The position numbers and the translations under genes were made by a program. Below the pieces are notes generated by a model. The model was not told the DNA's origin. It ran no database searches and saw nothing but the letters and a program-made list of their open reading frames with translations. Shown piece by piece: positions 61,321 to 64,000 of a DNA stretch of 64,000 nucleotides; position 1 is the first letter of the stretch; every line of letters starts with the position of its first letter. Source of the stretch: Halalkalicoccus paucihalophilus (lineage in GTDB: Archaea > Halobacteriota > Halobacteria > Halobacteriales > Halalkalicoccaceae); contig NZ_LTAZ01000003.1 of NCBI RefSeq assembly GCF_001593955.1, positions 62,001-126,000 of the forward strand, read 5' to 3'.

Positions 61321-61575
61321 TCAGATCGACTCGTCGGGGTCGTGGCGTCCGGCCATCCGTTCTGCCTCGCCCTCGTAGCGCTCGGCGTTCTCCTCGTCGA
61401 TCGGGTCGAGCTTCTCGGGATCGACCTCCATCGCGGCGGTCGCGTCGACGCCGCTCGCGGCCGCACGCTCGGTGACGAACTGTCCCGAGCCGTCGGTCGG
61501 GGCATACACCAGCCGGATCAACCCCTTGTCGTCGTACGTGCGCTCGACCAACCAACACTGGACGGTCTCGGTCAT
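61321..61575 (-). CDS. Small haloarchaeal protein, 84 residues, unknown
   Basis: From the ATG at 61573-61575. The N-terminal half has a beta-strand pattern (VQCWLVERTYDDKGLIRLVYAP) and the second half is acidic and helical (LDPIDEENAERYEGEAERM). One cysteine. No known domain was recognised. It lies on the same strand between dodecin and the ABC-2 pair and could be a small sensor or binding protein. Confidence 0.6.
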   Translation of the reverse strand: MTETVQCWLVERTYDDKGLIRLVYAPTDGSGQFVTERAAASGVDATAAMEVDPEKLDPIDEENAERYEGEAERMAGRHDPDESI

Positions 61576-61613
61576 ACCCCACGCTTCGGGTCGGCCGGGT
61601 TTGTATGCGGCGC

Positions 61614-61817
61614 TTACCCCTGGACCGGGAACGCGATCTCGACGGTCGCCTTGTATTCGGTGATCTGGCCGTCCTCGACGCTCGCGGTCCAGTCTTCGAT
61701 TTCGATCCCCCTGATCCCCTCGACCGACTGGTTCGCCCGCTCGATGGCTTCCTCGGCGGCCGCTTCCCACGATTCCTCGGAGGTACCCAGCACTTTGATG
61801 ATCTTGACGGCGGTCAT
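61614..61817 (-). CDS. Dodecin
   Basis: 67 residues from the ATG at 61815-61817. Matches the small dodecameric flavin-binding protein: VKIIKVLGTSEESWEAAAEEAI followed by the strand pair with IEIEDWTASVEDGQITEYKATVEIAF (shown in part), where the conserved Trp stacks with riboflavin. Dodecins store or protect flavins. It has a TATATA box 28 bases upstream. Confidence 0.9.
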   Translation of the reverse strand: MTAVKIIKVLGTSEESWEAAAEEAIERANQSVEGIRGIEIEDWTASVEDGQITEYKATVEIAFPVQG

Positions 61818-61842
61818 AGGAAGTCGGTACAACCGGCCGCGA

Positions 61843-61848
61843 TATATA
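61843..61848 (-). promoter_or_regulatory. TATA box of the dodecin gene
   Basis: The minus strand reads TATATA within ACTATATATC, centred 28 bases before the ATG at 61817. It is among the best promoter matches in the window. Confidence 0.6.
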
Positions 61849-61943
61849 GTTAACCAGTTGATATTTATTAGACGGGTTTCCGGTCGGACGGAGGGGAAAA
61901 GCGGGCGGCAGGTTCAAACGATTCGCGCGACTAGAACGGACGA

Positions 61944-63686
61944 ATGGACGGGGCGGAACTCGGAGACCATGCAGCGACGCTGCCGCGCGAACCGGGGGTC
62001 TATCAGTTCCTCGCGGAGGGGACGACGCTGTACGTCGGCAAGGCGGTCGATCTCAGGGATCGAGTCCGATCCTATGCGGACCCCAGGAGCGCGCGGATCC
62101 ACCGGATGGTGCAGGCTGCAGAGACGATCGATTTCGCCGTCACGGACACCGAGACGCAGGCCCTCCTGTTGGAAGCGAACCTGATCAAGCGCCACCAGCC
62201 CCGGTACAACGTCCGGCTGAAGGACGACAAGTCATACCCGCTGGTCCAGCTCACGGACCACGAGTTCCCCCGCATCGAGATCACGCGCGATCCCGATCCG
62301 GCGGCCACCGCCTTCGGACCCTTCACGAACAAGGGGGTCGTCGAAGTCGTGGTGAAAGCCCTCCGGGAGGTCTACGGCGTGCGGGGCTGTTCGGACCACA
62401 AGTTTTCGGGGAGAGCGCGACCCTGTCTCGATCACGACATCGGACTCTGTACCGCGCCCTGTACCGGCGAGATCGGACGCGAGGCGTATATCGGAGACGT
62501 CGAATCGGTGAACCGCTTTTTCGCGGGCGAGACGGGTGTGCTCGGCGACCCCCTCCGACGACGGATGGAACAGGCCGCTCAGGAGCAGTCCTTCGAGCGG
62601 GCGGCGAGCCTGCGTGATCGACTCGACGCGGTCGAGAGCTTCCACGAGGGACGGGGCGAGGCCATTAGCGACGCGAGCGACGCCCGCGCAGTCGACGTGC
62701 TCGGGGTGGCGACCGAGGGCGAGCGCGCGATCGTCTCGCGCCTGCAGAGCGAGAACGGTCAGCTGGTCGACCGCGAGCGCCACCACCTCACGATCCCCGA
62801 CGCCGAGGAGGGTACGGACGGCCACGCGGGCGTCCTCGCGGCCTTTATCGCCCAGTACTACGCCGAACGCGACCTTCCCGACGCCGTTCTGGTCCCCGAA
62901 GACCCCGCCGACCCCGAACTGCGCGAGTGGCTCGAACGCGAGGGCGTCGACCTCCGGGTGCCCGGTGCGGGCCGGGAGGCCACTCTCGTCGATCTCGCGA
63001 TCAAGAACGCCCGGCGGAGCGACTACAGCGACGACCCCGTGAGCGCGCTCGGGGAGGCCCTGTCGATGGATCGTCCGGAACGCATCGAGGGGTTCGACGT
63101 GAGCCACGCTCAGGGGAGATCCGTCGTGGGAAGCGACGTGCTGTTCGTCGGCGGCGAGAGCGACACGTCGGGATATCGCCGGAAGAAACTCGAGGAGCGA
63201 AACGACGACTACGCCAACATGCGCGCGCTGGTGCGCTGGCGCGCGCTTCGGGCCGTCGAGGGACGGGACGACCGCCCCGACCCCGACCTCCTGCTCATCG
63301 ACGGCGGGGAGGGCCAGCTCGACGCCGCCCGCGAGGCGATGCGCGAGGTCGGCTGGGAGATACCGACGATCGCGCTCGCCAAAGCCGAGGAGCTGGTGAT
63401 CACGCCCGACGGGCCGCTGGATTGGCCCTCCGATGCCGCGCATCTCCACCTCCTCCAGCGGGTGCGCGACGAGGCCCACCGCTTCGCGGTCCAGTACCAC
63501 CAGACGCTCCGGGACGACGTTTCGACCGTGCTCGACGACGTGCCCGGAATCGGCCCGAAGACGAGGACGAGCCTCCTGCGACGGTTCGGTAGCGTCGAGG
63601 GGATCAGGAAGGCCTCGACGGGCGACCTCGAAAGCGTCGAGGGCGTCGGGAAAAAGACCGCGAGGACGATATCAGAACGGCTCTGA
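61944..63686 (+). CDS. uvrC: Excinuclease ABC subunit C
   Basis: 580 residues. It makes the two incisions of nucleotide-excision repair. The GIY-YIG nuclease is [18 protein letters not shown] near residue 20. Cysteines of the proposed iron-sulfur site lie in [14 protein letters not shown] and GLCTAPC (about residues 150-175). The UVR region [14 protein letters not shown] follows. The RNase H-like endonuclease domain is at [14 protein letters not shown], and two C-terminal helix-hairpin-helix motifs end in ARTISERL. UvrA and UvrB lie outside this window. The stop is followed by a partial repeat of the last codons. Confidence 0.96.
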   Translation: MDGAELGDHAATLPREPGVYQFLAEGTTLYVGKAVDLRDRVRSYADPRSARIHRMVQAAETIDFAVTDTETQALLLEANLIKRHQPRYNVRLKDDKSYPLVQLTDHEFPRIEITRDPDPAATAFGPFTNKGVVEVVVKALREVYGVRGCSDHKFSGRARPCLDHDIGLCTAPCTGEIGREAYIGDVESVNRFFAGETGVLGDPLRRRMEQAAQEQSFERAASLRDRLDAVESFHEGRGEAISDASDARAVDVLGVATEGERAIVSRLQSENGQLVDRERHHLTIPDAEEGTDGHAGVLAAFIAQYYAERDLPDAVLVPEDPADPELREWLEREGVDLRVPGAGREATLVDLAIKNARRSDYSDDPVSALGEALSMDRPERIEGFDVSHAQGRSVVGSDVLFVGGESDTSGYRRKKLEERNDDYANMRALVRWRALRAVEGRDDRPDPDLLLIDGGEGQLDAAREAMREVGWEIPTIALAKAEELVITPDGPLDWPSDAAHLHLLQRVRDEAHRFAVQYHQTLRDDVSTVLDDVPGIGPKTRTSLLRRFGSVEGIRKASTGDLESVEGVGKKTARTISERL

Positions 63687-63719
63687 GGCGTGATGAGATC
63701 TCCGAACGGCTCTGAGGCG
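63675..63719 (+). repeat. 16-bp direct repeat at the end of uvrC
   Basis: GAACGGCTCTGAGGCG occurs at 63675-63690, over the uvrC stop, and again at 63704-63719, with a 29-base period. Flanking bases are also partly alike, as if the last codons were copied. Confidence 0.75.
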
Positions 63720-63738
63720 GAGGACGGTCGCTGCGGCT

Positions 63739-64000
63739 CTACCTGTCTGCGGCCTCGACCATCTCGTAACCGACGGTCCCCTCACGCAGCGCCTCGGTAT
63801 GGGCCGCCAGTCGGTCCTCGGTCGCCAGCAGGAGCACGTCGAGTCCCTTCGTCGCCGCCTCCCTGATCGCGTCGGGCGTCCCGAATCGGATCTCGGGGTC
63901 GAGGCCGGCCGCTCGCGCGGCCGCGACCGCCTCGGTTCCCGCGGTCGCCACCAGATCGTGGGCGGCGGCGTACTCTCTGAGGGGTTCCGAATCTGCGACC
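63739..64000 (-). CDS. C-terminal 86 residues of an unrecognised protein (runs off the right edge)
   Basis: The readable part, entered from beyond position 64000, is an alternating helix-strand fold with a VATAGTEAVAAARAAGLD helix, a RFGTPDAIREAATKGLDVLLLATED stretch (given in part) and the tail GTVGYEMVEAADR. The pattern of a GTP-like loop and a nucleotide-type beta strand recalls universal-stress-like domains, but no motif is decisive. It is convergent with uvrC. Confidence 0.6.
   Translation of the reverse strand, partial: VADSEPLREYAAAHDLVATAGTEAVAAARAAGLDPEIRFGTPDAIREAATKGLDVLLLATEDRLAAHTEALREGTVGYEMVEAADR

Noticed and set aside
1..64000. CRISPR arrays, insertion sequences, prophage or integrase genes
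   Set aside because: No spaced repeats of the right length, transposase motifs, attachment sites next to a tRNA, or phage structural genes were seen anywhere in the window.

Overview
The window reads as chromosomal DNA of a halophilic archaeon (class Halobacteria). Base composition is strongly GC-rich and the predicted proteins are rich in Asp and Glu. The information-processing and lipid genes are archaeal: replication factor C small subunit, an Orc1/Cdc6-type ATPase, CDP-archaeol synthase, the ubiquitin-like modifier SAMP2 and an XPD-type helicase. Many start codons lie about 25-30 bases downstream of an A/T-rich box, the layout expected of leaderless haloarchaeal transcripts. No tRNA, rRNA, CRISPR array, insertion sequence or prophage was recognised. 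I make no genus call from sequence reading alone.

Layout. 0-7 kb: end of rfcS, a bactofilin-like membrane protein, samp2 with an overlapping acetyltransferase gene, a phosphohexomutase, an FMN reductase, a GIY-YIG protein, a tiny zinc-ribbon protein, larB, a histone-fold protein and rpiA. 7-16 kb: a Cys-rich four-helix (copper-type) protein followed by a MacB-like ABC exporter, an Orc/Cdc6 ATPase, a MutS-like ATPase with a helix-hairpin-helix start, larE, a DUF502 protein, proline dehydrogenase and carS. 16-26 kb: a multi-hairpin intergenic element, an FkbM-type methyltransferase, an M29 aminopeptidase, a DASS transporter, a threonine aldolase-type enzyme, a DUF2267 protein with an exact internal 51-bp duplication, a phosphoesterase, a CDF transporter, an XPD/DinG-type helicase and a 2H-type phosphoesterase.

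26-46 kb is dominated by amino-acid biosynthesis. argG-argH is followed by lysW-argX-argC-argB-argD-argE-argF, a full route from glutamate to arginine on a LysW-type carrier protein. Most of these genes overlap or sit 1-4 bases apart. The carrier protein here has no cysteine at all, although LysW proteins normally bind zinc through four. Further on come threonine synthase, SerA, SerB and the metY-metX pair. Between them sit small membrane proteins, a TrmB-like regulator and a lower-GC gene for a DUF1917 protein.

46-64 kb: an MFS transporter; a Tat-exported beta-lactamase-fold serine hydrolase gene interrupted by three single-base frameshifts; an enolase-superfamily enzyme; a complete ECF transporter (S, T and a fused double ATPase); a nucleoside hydrolase and a class V aminotransferase, which together suggest uptake and breakdown of a nucleoside-like compound; Mn catalase; NAD-dependent DNA ligase; an ABC-2 exporter; dodecin; uvrC; and the C-terminal end of an unrecognised protein.

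Most attractive for follow-up: the cysteine-free LysW carrier, the folded intergenic element at 15.93-16.03 kb, the promoter plus Arg-rich short ORF ahead of argG, the ECF/nucleoside-hydrolase neighbourhood, and the triply frameshifted hydrolase.
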